This document shows positions 9,401 to 18,002 of a DNA stretch of 32,339 nucleotides, one piece after another. The notes under the pieces were generated by a model. That model was not told where the DNA came from. It saw only the letters and a program-made list of their open reading frames with translations, and did no database searches. The DNA is taken from NCBI GenBank assembly GCA_947628575.1, contig CANRAK010000003.1:1-32339 (forward strand). Direction: 5' to 3'. The position numbers and the translations under genes were made by a program. This DNA comes from an uncultured Clostridia bacterium. GTDB lineage: Bacteria; Bacillota; Clostridia; TANB77; CAG-465. The number at the start of each line of letters is the position of its first letter. Positions within the stretch are counted from its first letter, which is position 1.

Positions 9401-11119
9401 GTAGGCCTAAAAGGAGTAGAATTTGAACTTATAGCTGCAGAAGATATTACAACACCAGATGGAACAGTAAGATATACAAATGGACAAGTTGTATCAACTG
9501 TAGTAACAGGAGAAGATGGTATAGCAAGAACAGAAGAAGTATATTTAGGAAAATATAAACTAAGAGAAGTATCATCAGTAAATGGATATGTTTTAGATAC
9601 ACAACCAATAGATTTAGATATACAGTATACAAACGATAAAGAAAAAGTACAATTAGTACATGTAGATAAAGAAAATAAAAAACAAAGTGTAAAATTAAGC
9701 TTTGAGAAGATATTTAAAGAGTTAGAAACTTCAAAATTTAAATTTACAAATAAAGAAGCTATATTTGGAATATATACAAAAAATAATGTAGTAAATTATA
9801 AAAATGAGAATACACTAGGAATGGATGAACTAGTAGATATAATAAAAACAGATGAAAATAATATGGTAAAAAATACAGTAGAACTACCAGTAGGGCAATA
9901 CTATGTAAAAGAGTTATATGTTTCAAATCCATATGGAAAATTAACAGATGAATATGAATTTGAAGTAGCATATAAAGATACATTAGATAAAGATATACAA
10001 GTAACAGTAAATAATGGAAAGATAGAAAATATAGCAAAGACAGCAAAATTAAGACTAATTAAATTCTCAGATGAAGATTATAAAAATCTAGAAATAGCAG
10101 ATATAAAGGATAATGAGAAGATAAAAGAGCTTTCAGAAGAATATGGTGTAAAAGATGCAACATATAAAGTGTATAATGATAAAGAATGTAAAGACCCAGT
10201 AATTACAAACGAAGATGTAGAAGCAGAATTTACAACAGATGAAAACGGACAAATATATATTGAAGATATGCCATATGGAACATATTACTTTAAAGAGTCA
10301 AAATCTCCATTTGGATATGAATTATCTAGTGAAGTAATAAAAGTAGAGATAAATGATACAAATACAAACTCTGAAATAGTAAAAGTAGTAAAAGACAAAT
10401 TAAAAAGAGCAAAACTACTTAAAAAATACGACTCATTTACAAAAGACATAATAAAAGGAGTAGAGTTTGAAATTACAGATAAAGAAGGAAATGTAGTATA
10501 TAGTGCAAAAACAGATGAAAAAGGAATAGTAAGTGTACCAATAATATACTTTAAAAATGGAGAAACATATTACTATCAAGAAAAAAAAGTAGCAAAACAA
10601 TATGAACTAGATAAAGAAAAACACGAATTTACTGCAAAATATGATGAAGAGACATGTAAATGGAACTTAGATACAATACAAGTAGATAATAATAGAAAAA
10701 CAATAGATGAGCTAATAGTAAGAAAGACAGATAGAGAAACAGGCGAACTATTAGAAGGATGTAAATTTACAATAGTATTATTAGACGAAAATGGCGAAGA
10801 ATATGTAAACGAAAATGGAGATAAAATATATCTAGTAGAAGATGGAGTAACAAACGAAAAAGGAGAATATGTAATAAAAGACGTACCATATGGAACATAT
10901 AAATTTGTAGAGATAACACCACCAGAAGGATATGAACTAGACGAAGATATAACAGGACTAGTATTTACAGTAGATGAGAATACAGGAGATACATTAATAT
11001 TTGAAGTAACAAACACAGGAGATATAGCAGTAATAGCACTTGTATGTGTAGCAGTAGTATCTGTTATAGGAATAGTATATGTGATATTAAAAAATAGAAA
11101 GAAAAACAAGGAAAAATAA
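6470..11119 (+). CDS. Large cell-surface adhesin/pilin-like protein with SpaA/Cna-B-like repeats
   Basis: 1549 aa; signal peptide MRKIKVILSIIVMTAIILIGKNNEVQA; D2-like segment PVKKVDKTESKLGDKIKYTV...; MucBP-like segment RVIVHHVNKLGVKI...SGTMVKNDTEVTYTYDL; about 9 prealbumin-like repeats (KETEAPEGYLIDE, YETKAPEGYYLDE, VEITPPEGYELDE etc.); C-terminal TM plus KNRKKNKEK tail. Confidence 0.92.
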   Translation: MRKIKVILSIIVMTAIILIGKNNEVQAYRSITSQELFEASTFDTLNLNYTSLPNISVTGSTPYNVVNDAGRRYINFTNSAGQTLNATVTAAFNNCGTLNGRAIDMRLVYSDIVTSGANAYLYWTAFGTNMASANEWWYNCVEHMKIEIYFYYHGENTPIQLKNAFLSIYSEDQDEGASSTTSVEEFIYTQTNMRHANSYHSPVTNRTYSDVFYGIASGSTEAGSLNCVAFQYKDTNHLTVELYGLNAKVGIGYHLQYIPLTATLPSDPVKKVDKTESKLGDKIKYTVEQRISMRFDNAFHYSSLVFTDNLNSNLTYDSLKVYNENGVDVTSSAGNVTYNGATNIVTYTFNAAYLQNTMKYTGELYKFEINTTVKNSSTENPLQNSARTAINGAYNLDSNSVSTTLKSRVIVHHVNKLGVKIADDVIINGNLLDTYTTDPVEVYGYKLVENSGNTSGTMVKNDTEVTYTYDLIRVNIDLDKYLEKTDSTPRQVLKGAKFRVKVVEFPEKVALANPDEEYFSVEEGADGHYVVKGVPYGDYKFSEVTIPDVAYDGIYYLNGGEDRLKEFDITVNAEKAYSYELEDVAKKMQITIYKQDKDTQNNVQGDAHLEGAKYGIYRNEDCTDLVEELTIQKEELPSGDVEYKAVSGWYLVGTYYVKETEAPEGYLIDENVYTVEQIPSEQTEEKTSHSITSKDEVMKGLVTVIKYDNNSKSSQKNPAEGAKLRLTLDSNPDVYYEAIIDQYGYLEFVDEETRDEYYPYTIPYGVYTIEEIESSNSGETIFIKPQKTEIKYDKQTQEYILSDEYIRLRLTIQKQDTETKKPIPEGAKFKIWNVNTQSWYEDVTAFGRITEFTTNSEGQITINGHLEAGNYVLYETKAPEGYYLDENLREGSKGYEFRVSVNKKGEVVVRHNDEEEVLEYDEELFDNIPSRVHKYTANVDNMPQKAVVEVLKTADQFTKVESKNTEYGEVKTPIFEKVGLKGVEFELIAAEDITTPDGTVRYTNGQVVSTVVTGEDGIARTEEVYLGKYKLREVSSVNGYVLDTQPIDLDIQYTNDKEKVQLVHVDKENKKQSVKLSFEKIFKELETSKFKFTNKEAIFGIYTKNNVVNYKNENTLGMDELVDIIKTDENNMVKNTVELPVGQYYVKELYVSNPYGKLTDEYEFEVAYKDTLDKDIQVTVNNGKIENIAKTAKLRLIKFSDEDYKNLEIADIKDNEKIKELSEEYGVKDATYKVYNDKECKDPVITNEDVEAEFTTDENGQIYIEDMPYGTYYFKESKSPFGYELSSEVIKVEINDTNTNSEIVKVVKDKLKRAKLLKKYDSFTKDIIKGVEFEITDKEGNVVYSAKTDEKGIVSVPIIYFKNGETYYYQEKKVAKQYELDKEKHEFTAKYDEETCKWNLDTIQVDNNRKTIDELIVRKTDRETGELLEGCKFTIVLLDENGEEYVNENGDKIYLVEDGVTNEKGEYVIKDVPYGTYKFVEITPPEGYELDEDITGLVFTVDENTGDTLIFEVTNTGDIAVIALVCVAVVSVIGIVYVILKNRKKNKEK
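11006..11116 (+). other. C-terminal cell-wall-sorting-like signal VTNTGD + TM + basic tail
   Basis: EVTNTGDIAVIALVCVAVVSVIGIVYVILKNRKKNKEK has the layout of an LPXTGD sorting signal with V,T,N at positions 1-3. Confidence 0.6.
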
Positions 11120-11145
11120 AGAAAACAAGAAAAAAATTAAAAAAT

Positions 11146-11177
11146 AAAACGGAGGTACTTATGTAACTCCGCTTTAT
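11146..11177 (+). terminator. Terminator-like hairpin after the adhesin gene
   Basis: AAAACGGAG...CTCCGCTTT stem (one mismatch). Confidence 0.55.
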
Positions 11178-11231
11178 TTAGGAAATACAGTAAATAAAGC
11201 TATTTAATATATTAAATATGGAGGTATAATA

Positions 11232-12065
11232 ATGAAAATTTATCCTAAAACTAGTAGAAATTTTGAAGGATTAGATAAAATGGAAAAGTATGTAAAAAAG
11301 TATAAAGGTGTTGAATTGCAGTATTTTGATGAGAATGGTATAATGGCCGAATTTGATTTAAAAACACCAGTAGAAAAGCTTATGGAAATGTATCCATATA
11401 TAGAAGAGGTTACCATACATCCACCTTTATCATTTTATGATATAGAATGTATTATGCTAAAAGATATTAATATAATAAAAAAGCAGTTAAAAGATGTAGT
11501 AATGCTATCTAGAAAATATAATATTCATATAAATTTACTATATCATACTGAATGGGGATATAAGAAGCATTTTGAAGCAACAATAGATAAGTTTAAAGAG
11601 ATATTGACAATAATAGAAGGAGAAAATGTATATCTTATATTAGAAAACATATATATGTTCTTTGAAGATAAGTGTAGTGTATTTGAAGTAGCAAATCGTA
11701 TCAATCATCCAAATCTTAAAGTTTGTTTTGATATATGCCATTTATATTGTAGAGCTAATATTGAAAGAACAAATGTAGAAGAATATGCAAGTAGATATTT
11801 AGACCCAAATTTATGTAAAAAGTATATACATCAAGTACATTTTTCAGATACATTAGATAATGATGGGTATATAAAAAGAAGTACACATGGAAAGTTACAT
11901 AGAAATATTGAGCAACTAAAATTTGACTTAAATCTTTTGAAAAAATATAATATGTATGAGTGTAATTATATTACAGAAATATCTGAGGAAGATTATAGTG
12001 CAAGAGTTGACCAATTAAAAGAGCTAGAAATGCTAGAGCAGGTTGTAAACAATAAAGAAGAATAA
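11232..12065 (+). CDS. Xylose-isomerase-like TIM-barrel (sugar phosphate isomerase/epimerase-like) protein
   Basis: 277 aa; NVYLILENI, LKVCFDICHLY, IHQVHFSDTLDN, YITEIS segments match AP-endonuclease-2/XI-like TIM barrels. Confidence 0.75.
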   Translation: MKIYPKTSRNFEGLDKMEKYVKKYKGVELQYFDENGIMAEFDLKTPVEKLMEMYPYIEEVTIHPPLSFYDIECIMLKDINIIKKQLKDVVMLSRKYNIHINLLYHTEWGYKKHFEATIDKFKEILTIIEGENVYLILENIYMFFEDKCSVFEVANRINHPNLKVCFDICHLYCRANIERTNVEEYASRYLDPNLCKKYIHQVHFSDTLDNDGYIKRSTHGKLHRNIEQLKFDLNLLKKYNMYECNYITEISEEDYSARVDQLKELEMLEQVVNNKEE

Positions 12066-12095
12066 AAAATAATAGCCAAGTCGGCTATTATTTTT
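12065..12095. terminator. Bidirectional rho-independent terminator
   Basis: AAAAATAATAGCC-AAGTC-GGCTATTATTTTT, 13-bp stem between convergent genes. Confidence 0.85.
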
Positions 12096-13833
12096 CTTTC
12101 TTTTCATTTTCAAGTATTTTCTCGATTTCTTTAAATCTCTTTACTTTTTCAGTAGTTGTTTTAATCATTTCTTCATCTGTTAAGAATAGTTTTTTAATAT
12201 ATTTATATGTTGGAAGTGTTTGGTTAATTTGCTTTATGTCATTCCAAACAATTTTATATAGATCATCATAAGGAATATCGTTCATTTGGTTTTTAACATA
12301 CTCTTTATTATATGTTATTTCGACTGATACTACTAAGTCATCATCTTTTGGATATCCAAATACCATAGACTCAGAAACATAAGGTAGGTTATTTATTAGT
12401 ATTTCAAGTTCTTCGGGAAATATTTTTTTACCATTTTTAAGTACAATTAAGTTCTTTTTTCTACCTGTTATAACTAGGAAGTTATCTTTATCAAAATAAC
12501 CTAAATCACCAGTATAGAACCAGCCATCTTTTAAAACTTCTTTTGTAGCTTCTTCATTTTCGTAATATCCAAGCATAACATTTGGTCCTTTAGCTTTAAT
12601 TTCACCAATACCATTATTATCTGGAGAATCTATCTCAATATCTACACTATAAACAGGTTTTCCAACAGTTCCCTCACGCATATTTTTAATATTTTCAGCT
12701 GCTATAACAGGGGATGTTTCAGTAAGTCCATATCCTTGTAATGGTATTATACCGAAAGCTTTAAATCCTTTTGCTACATCTTTATCTAGAGCAGCAGCAC
12801 CGCTTATAACAAAACGTATATGTCCACCAAGCTGATCTAACACTTGTTTAAATATTTTCCTACGTACATCAATTCCAAGTTTAAGTAATGTACCACTTAT
12901 AATTTTACCAAATTTAATAACTTTTTCTTTTTTTTGTTTTTTTACTTCAGTAAGTATCTTTTTATACATAGCTTCAAGTATTAAAGGAACACATACAAAT
13001 ACAGATACTTTATATTCAGCTAGATTTTTTTGTACATATTTTAGTCCATCACAAAATGTTGTACAAACTCCATTATGTAGAAATAGTAATAATGCAGTAG
13101 AACCAAATGTATGATGAAATGGTAAAAATGCTAGTGATACGTCAGTATCATAAAACTCTATCATACAATCTAGAGAGTATATATTAGATAAAATATTATC
13201 TTGAGATAACATAACTGCTTTAGAAAGTGATGTAGTACCAGATGTAAATAGTATAACACTCATTTCTTTTGTGTTTACTTTGTAATCATATATATCTGTT
13301 TTTCCAGCTTTAAGCTCAGCCTTTCCACTTTCCATTACTTCTTTTATTGTTGTATAATTATCTTCATTTTCTCTCATACAAATAAATTCTGTTAAGCTAG
13401 TACTTTTTCTACTTTTTATATTGTTAATAATATCTATGTAATTACTATCAAAGACAATACAATCAGCTTTACTTCTTGCAAGTGATGATTCAATTTCATC
13501 TTCTTTTAATCCTTTATCTAAAGGAACTACTATACCTACAGAAGAAAGTATACTTACAAAAGTAAGGGCCCATTCGTAGCTGTTTTTGCCAATTATAGCT
13601 ATTCTTTTATGCATAAGGCCTAATTTTACTAATCCTTGTGAAAAGTTGTTTACATCGTCTTTTAAATCGTTATATGTAATGTATTTGTATTTTGGATCTT
13701 TTTCAACTTTTTCTTTAATTATAAAAGCATTTTTATCTTTAAATTTTTCTGCGCTATCTTCAAGTAACTCTCTAAAACTATTTAATTTTTTCGAGTTATC
13801 ATATACTTTAATATCATTTCTCATTTTTTTCAC
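12088..13833 (-). CDS. AMP-binding (acyl-CoA synthetase/ligase) family protein
   Basis: 581 aa; ILFTSGTTSLSKAVMLSQDNI, GYGLTETSPVI, WFYTGDLGYFDKDNFLVITGRKKNLIVLKNGKKIFPEELE. Confidence 0.88.
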   Translation of the reverse strand: MKKMRNDIKVYDNSKKLNSFRELLEDSAEKFKDKNAFIIKEKVEKDPKYKYITYNDLKDDVNNFSQGLVKLGLMHKRIAIIGKNSYEWALTFVSILSSVGIVVPLDKGLKEDEIESSLARSKADCIVFDSNYIDIINNIKSRKSTSLTEFICMRENEDNYTTIKEVMESGKAELKAGKTDIYDYKVNTKEMSVILFTSGTTSLSKAVMLSQDNILSNIYSLDCMIEFYDTDVSLAFLPFHHTFGSTALLLFLHNGVCTTFCDGLKYVQKNLAEYKVSVFVCVPLILEAMYKKILTEVKKQKKEKVIKFGKIISGTLLKLGIDVRRKIFKQVLDQLGGHIRFVISGAAALDKDVAKGFKAFGIIPLQGYGLTETSPVIAAENIKNMREGTVGKPVYSVDIEIDSPDNNGIGEIKAKGPNVMLGYYENEEATKEVLKDGWFYTGDLGYFDKDNFLVITGRKKNLIVLKNGKKIFPEELEILINNLPYVSESMVFGYPKDDDLVVSVEITYNKEYVKNQMNDIPYDDLYKIVWNDIKQINQTLPTYKYIKKLFLTDEEMIKTTTEKVKRFKEIEKILENEKKEK

Positions 13834-13953
13834 CTCAAATGTTTATACCTCAATTATATTTTAAAGAAGTAAGAAAGTCAATCGAATAAGCGGTCAAATA
13901 TTGTATATTACCGTATTTTATGATAATATATTTTTGTTAAAAGGGAGGATATA

Positions 13954-15024
13954 ATGAAAGTAAGAGAATGTTTAGAAAATGTATTACCATATGTACCTGG
14001 TAAAACCGAGCAAGAAATAAAAGAGGAATTTAATCTAGAAAAAGTAGCAAAACTTGCTTCAAATGAAAATCCATATGGACCATCTGTAAAGGTAAAAGAA
14101 ATACTAAATATGGAGACTAATGTATATCCAGATAATTATATGAATGATATAAGAGAAAAAGTATGCGAAAAGTTAAGTGTAGATAAAGATTGTGTATTAT
14201 TTGGTAATGGCTCTGTAGAAATTATCCAGATGATATCACGTGTATTCTTAGATGCAAAGGATAATATAATTACACAAATTCCATCTTTTTCTAGCTATTT
14301 TTCTGAAGCAATGATACAAGGAGCTAATGTAAAAACTATAAAGTATAATAGTGAATATAACTTTAATTTAGATGAAATGTTACCACTAATAGATGATAAT
14401 ACTAAAATAATATATATAACTAATCCTAATAATCCACTTGGAACATTTATACCAGCAGATATTTTAGAGGAATTTATCCAAAAAGTTCCTAGCAATATCC
14501 TTATTGTAGTGGATGAAGCATATTATGAATTTGTAAGAGATGAGTCATATAAAAGTGCAATACAATTTTGTAAAAAGTATAGTAATGTATGTGTACTAAG
14601 GACTTTTTCAAAAGCTTATGCACTTGCAGCACTAAGAATTGGATATATAGTTGCAAGTAAGGATGTTATTAAAAACTTAGAAAAGGTAAGAGTACCATTT
14701 AATGTTTCTTCAACCGCACAAAAATGTGCTATAGCAGCACTAGAAGATAATGATTATATGCAAGAGACAGTAAGTAATATTCATGATACTATAGATTATA
14801 TGTATGAAAAACTAGATGAGCTAAATATTGAGTATATTAAAACGCAAGCAAACTTTATTATGGTTAATGTAGGAAAGAAATCTAGTGAAGTAGTAAAGAG
14901 GCTATTAGAGCTAGGATATATAGTAAGGGACGGGTTCCCTCTTATGGATACATGGATTAGAGTTAGTATAGGAACACTTGGGCAAATGCAAGACTTTATT
15001 AAAGCATTAGAGGAGGTATTATAA
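13954..15024 (+). CDS. hisC: Histidinol-phosphate / aromatic aminotransferase (class I/II PLP)
   Basis: 356 aa; KLASNENPYGPS, GNGSVEIIQMI, ITNPNNPLGT, VVDEAYYEF, LRTFSKAYALAALRIGY. Confidence 0.88.
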   Translation: MKVRECLENVLPYVPGKTEQEIKEEFNLEKVAKLASNENPYGPSVKVKEILNMETNVYPDNYMNDIREKVCEKLSVDKDCVLFGNGSVEIIQMISRVFLDAKDNIITQIPSFSSYFSEAMIQGANVKTIKYNSEYNFNLDEMLPLIDDNTKIIYITNPNNPLGTFIPADILEEFIQKVPSNILIVVDEAYYEFVRDESYKSAIQFCKKYSNVCVLRTFSKAYALAALRIGYIVASKDVIKNLEKVRVPFNVSSTAQKCAIAALEDNDYMQETVSNIHDTIDYMYEKLDELNIEYIKTQANFIMVNVGKKSSEVVKRLLELGYIVRDGFPLMDTWIRVSIGTLGQMQDFIKALEEVL

Positions 15025-15818
15025 TGAAAGTTGGATATTTAGGGCCTAAAGGTTCTTATTCTTATGAGGCAGTTCAAAAGTATATAGGTGCTGAAGATAA
15101 TATTTTAGAATACGATACAATAACTAAAGTTATAAACGCATTAGAGGAAGATAAAATAGAGACTTGTGTAGTACCACTTGAAAATGTTATACATGGAAGT
15201 GTAGTTGATACACTAGACTGTATATTAGAATATAAAGATATATACATTGTAAATGAACTAATTGTAGATATAAATCATGTACTAATGGCTAAGACTAAAG
15301 ATACAAGAGTTGCTAGAATATACTCACATCCACAAGCTCTAGCACAATGCAGAAAATTTCTAAATGAGCAATACTTTAATATAGAACAAGTTGCTGTATC
15401 TAGTACATCTCAAGCAGCTTCACTTGCTGCAAAAGAGAGTGGTACTGCTTGTATTTGCAATATGGGATGCAAAGATTTATATGATTTAGAAATATTAAAT
15501 AGCAATATTCAAGATATAAAAGATAATAAAACAAAATTTATTGTCTTATCTAAAAATAAAAATAAAGAGGCTAAAAGTAAAACAAGTCTTGTTTTCTCTA
15601 CAATGAATGAACCTGGTGCATTATATAAAATATTAGGATTATTTTCACTTTCAGATATAAATTTAACTAGAATAGAGTCTAGACCTGCTAAAACAAAACT
15701 TGGTGAGTATATGTTCTTTGTAGATATAGATGGAGATGAAAATGAAGAAAGAATAAAAAAGACATTTGATATGATAAAAGATTTTTGCAGTGAATTTAGA
15801 ATATTAGGCTCATATTAA
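15024..15818 (+). CDS. pheA: Prephenate dehydratase with C-terminal ACT domain
   Basis: 264 aa; VGYLGPKGSYSYEAV, VVPLENVIHGSVVDTLD, NKTKFIVLSKN, ACT-like EPGALYKILGLFSLSDINLTRIESRPAK; TAATG overlap with hisC. Confidence 0.92.
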   Translation: MKVGYLGPKGSYSYEAVQKYIGAEDNILEYDTITKVINALEEDKIETCVVPLENVIHGSVVDTLDCILEYKDIYIVNELIVDINHVLMAKTKDTRVARIYSHPQALAQCRKFLNEQYFNIEQVAVSSTSQAASLAAKESGTACICNMGCKDLYDLEILNSNIQDIKDNKTKFIVLSKNKNKEAKSKTSLVFSTMNEPGALYKILGLFSLSDINLTRIESRPAKTKLGEYMFFVDIDGDENEERIKKTFDMIKDFCSEFRILGSY

Positions 15819-15885
15819 TTTTTCAAAAGTTAGATAAAATATATTGATTATAAAAAAACGATGAGATATAATTGTCTATAAGGGA

Positions 15886-16455
15886 ATGGGATTATGTATG
15901 AAAAAAAATAGTGAAAAGAAAAAGATGAATTTTCTATTAAAAGCACTTATTTATATTGGTGTATTGCTATTGATATTTGTTGTAACAATTCTAGGAACAA
16001 AATATTATTTTTATGATAGCGACAGCGCTATTAAAAAAACAGACTTATCTGCAGTAAGTGTAGATGATATTAAATTAGGTCAGAATATAAATGATGTTGA
16101 CTTAACAAAATATACAGCTACAGAAAATGTTGTGGATAATTGTAACTATAATTTTGAGGAACTAAGTATAAAAACAGACTCTAAAGGAGAAATAGAGTAT
16201 ATAAATGCAAATTATAGGAAAGTAAAATTATATGTAGGTCAAGAGGAAAATGTAGAAATAGATAGAGTAAATAAAATATGGGAAATATTAGGAAGTAATT
16301 ATGATACTAAAATGTATAAAGAAAAGGAAAATAATTATTGGAAAATTGCAAAGTATGTAGATACAGAAAATGATATATACTTAGGACTAGTATACTCTAG
16401 ATTTAATAATGAAATGATTAATGTTATTTTATCTAATAAGAAAATTAAAGAATAG
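15886..16455 (+). CDS. Hypothetical membrane-anchored protein (start 15886 or 15898)
   Basis: N-terminal basic segment and single TM helix, then polar extracellular domain, 189 aa. Confidence 0.6.
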   Translation: MGLCMKKNSEKKKMNFLLKALIYIGVLLLIFVVTILGTKYYFYDSDSAIKKTDLSAVSVDDIKLGQNINDVDLTKYTATENVVDNCNYNFEELSIKTDSKGEIEYINANYRKVKLYVGQEENVEIDRVNKIWEILGSNYDTKMYKEKENNYWKIAKYVDTENDIYLGLVYSRFNNEMINVILSNKKIKE

Positions 16456-16458
16456 TGC

Positions 16459-16500
16459 AAAAATAGGTAAGAGTACAACATAACTCTTATCTATTTTTTT
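16459..16500 (+). terminator. Rho-independent terminator
   Basis: AATAGGTAAGAGT...ACTCTTATCTATT stem (one G-T wobble) followed by TTTTTT. Confidence 0.8.
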
Positions 16501-16501
16501 C

Positions 16502-16530
16502 TTGCATTTTAATAAAAACTGTGGTATATT
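16502..16530 (+). promoter_or_regulatory. SigA-type promoter for FAD-dependent dehydrogenase gene
   Basis: TTGCAT (16502-16507), 17 nt, TATATT (16525-16530). Confidence 0.6.
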
Positions 16531-16556
16531 TACACAGGAAGTGAGGTATGATACTT

Positions 16557-17996
16557 ATGAATAAAAAATATGATGTTATTGTAGTAGGTGCAGGACCTAG
16601 TGCAGTATTTCTAGCTTATGAATTAATTGAGAAAAAAAGTAATAAAAAAGTTCTACTTGTAGAACAAGGAAAAAGTGTAGATAAAAGATATTGTCCTATT
16701 GAAAAGTCTGGAAAATGTATTCATTGTAAACCAATGTGCAATATTACTTGTGGCTTTTCAGGAGCAGGCGCTTTTTCAGATGGAAAATTATCACTATATA
16801 ATAAAGAAGATGAAGATTTACATGTTGGTGGTATATTACACGAATATATTGGTGTAGATAAAACAAAAGATTTAATAGACTACACAGATAAAATATATCT
16901 AAAATTTGGTGCGGACAAGCATTTAGAAGGAACTGAATATAAAGAAGAAGTAAAAAAGATTTGTGATAAAGCTAAAAAAGAAAATATTACTTTAATAGAT
17001 ATACCAATTAGACATCTTGGAACAGAAAAAAGTCATGAATTATATTATAAAATACAAGAATATTTATTAGAACATGGTACAGATATAATGTTTGAAACTG
17101 CTGTAAAAGATCTAATAATTGAAGATAATAAGGTAAAAGGAGTTAAGGTACAAAACTCTAATGATTATATTGAAGGAAAAGAAGAATGTGAAGAAATATA
17201 TGCAGATAAAGTTGTACTAGCTGTTGGTAGAAAAGGTGCTAATTGGTTAGTAGATATGTGTGACAAACATAATATTACAACTGAGGCAGGAACTGTAGAT
17301 ATTGGTATTAGATATGAACTACCAGATAAGGTTATGGAAAAAATAAATAAATATATGTATGAAGGTAAGTTTATAGGTCGTGTTGGAAGATATAAAGATA
17401 AAGTGAGAACATTTTGTCAAAATCCAAGTGGCTTTGTTTCAACAGAAGTTTATGATAACAATATAACACTTGTTAATGGTCATTCATATAAGGAAAAGAA
17501 AAGTACTAATACAAATTTAGCGATACTTGTATCACATAACTTCAATTATCCATTTAATAAGCCAATAGATTATGGTAGAAATATAGCTAAAAATCTAAAT
17601 GAAATTGGTGCAGGAAAAATAGTTGTACAAAGACTAGGAGATATATACAGAGGAAAGAGAACATGGAAAGAAGAACTAGAAAATAACTCTGTAGTTCCAA
17701 CTTTGAAAAATGCTGAGCCTGGAGATTTAACTTTTGCTATTGGATATAGAACTATGACAAATATATTAGACTTTATACAATCTGTAGATAAAGTTGTAGA
17801 AGGCTTTGCAGCACCAGAGAACCTACTATATGGTCCAGAAATAAAGTTTTATAGTAATAAAGTAAAAATAACAAAAGACTTTGAAACTAGTGTAGAAGGA
17901 CTATATTCTATTGGAGATGGTGGCGGAATGACTAGAGGTTTAATGATGGCATCATGTTCTGGAGTACAAATGGCTAGAATAATTGAAGGAGTGTAA
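16557..17996 (+). CDS. FAD-dependent dehydrogenase (COG2509-like); ORF also open from 16548
   Basis: YDVIVVGAGPSAVFLAYEL dinucleotide-binding motif; RYCPIEKSGKCIHCKPMCNITCGFSGAGAFSDGKL; C-terminal GLYSIGDGGGMTRGLMMASCSG. Confidence 0.85.
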   Translation: MNKKYDVIVVGAGPSAVFLAYELIEKKSNKKVLLVEQGKSVDKRYCPIEKSGKCIHCKPMCNITCGFSGAGAFSDGKLSLYNKEDEDLHVGGILHEYIGVDKTKDLIDYTDKIYLKFGADKHLEGTEYKEEVKKICDKAKKENITLIDIPIRHLGTEKSHELYYKIQEYLLEHGTDIMFETAVKDLIIEDNKVKGVKVQNSNDYIEGKEECEEIYADKVVLAVGRKGANWLVDMCDKHNITTEAGTVDIGIRYELPDKVMEKINKYMYEGKFIGRVGRYKDKVRTFCQNPSGFVSTEVYDNNITLVNGHSYKEKKSTNTNLAILVSHNFNYPFNKPIDYGRNIAKNLNEIGAGKIVVQRLGDIYRGKRTWKEELENNSVVPTLKNAEPGDLTFAIGYRTMTNILDFIQSVDKVVEGFAAPENLLYGPEIKFYSNKVKITKDFETSVEGLYSIGDGGGMTRGLMMASCSGVQMARIIEGV

Positions 17997-18002
17997 AATA
18001 TT

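Noticed and set aside
8175-11109. Antisense ORFs 8175-8432, 9447-9632, 9759-10046, 10576-11109 (-)
   Set aside because: Low-complexity Leu/Ser-rich translations with no SD, caused by the T-poor A-ending codons of the adhesin gene.
6470-11119. Phase-variable homopolymer or CRISPR-like repeat array in the adhesin gene
   Set aside because: Repeats are in-frame protein domains with divergent sequence and long irregular spacing; no uniform direct repeats with spacers and no long homopolymer tract at the start.
12088-13833. Part of a nonribosomal peptide or polyketide cluster
   Set aside because: Single AMP-ligase with no carrier, condensation or ketosynthase domains nearby; fits a stand-alone acyl-CoA ligase.
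13834-13953. T-box or riboswitch leader before hisC-pheA
   Set aside because: Intergenic region is only about 120 nt shared with a divergent gene; no T-box sequence or terminator/antiterminator seen.
13586-14495. ORFs 13586-13864 (+) and 14295-14495 (-)
   Set aside because: Shadow frames of the AMP-binding protein and hisC genes.
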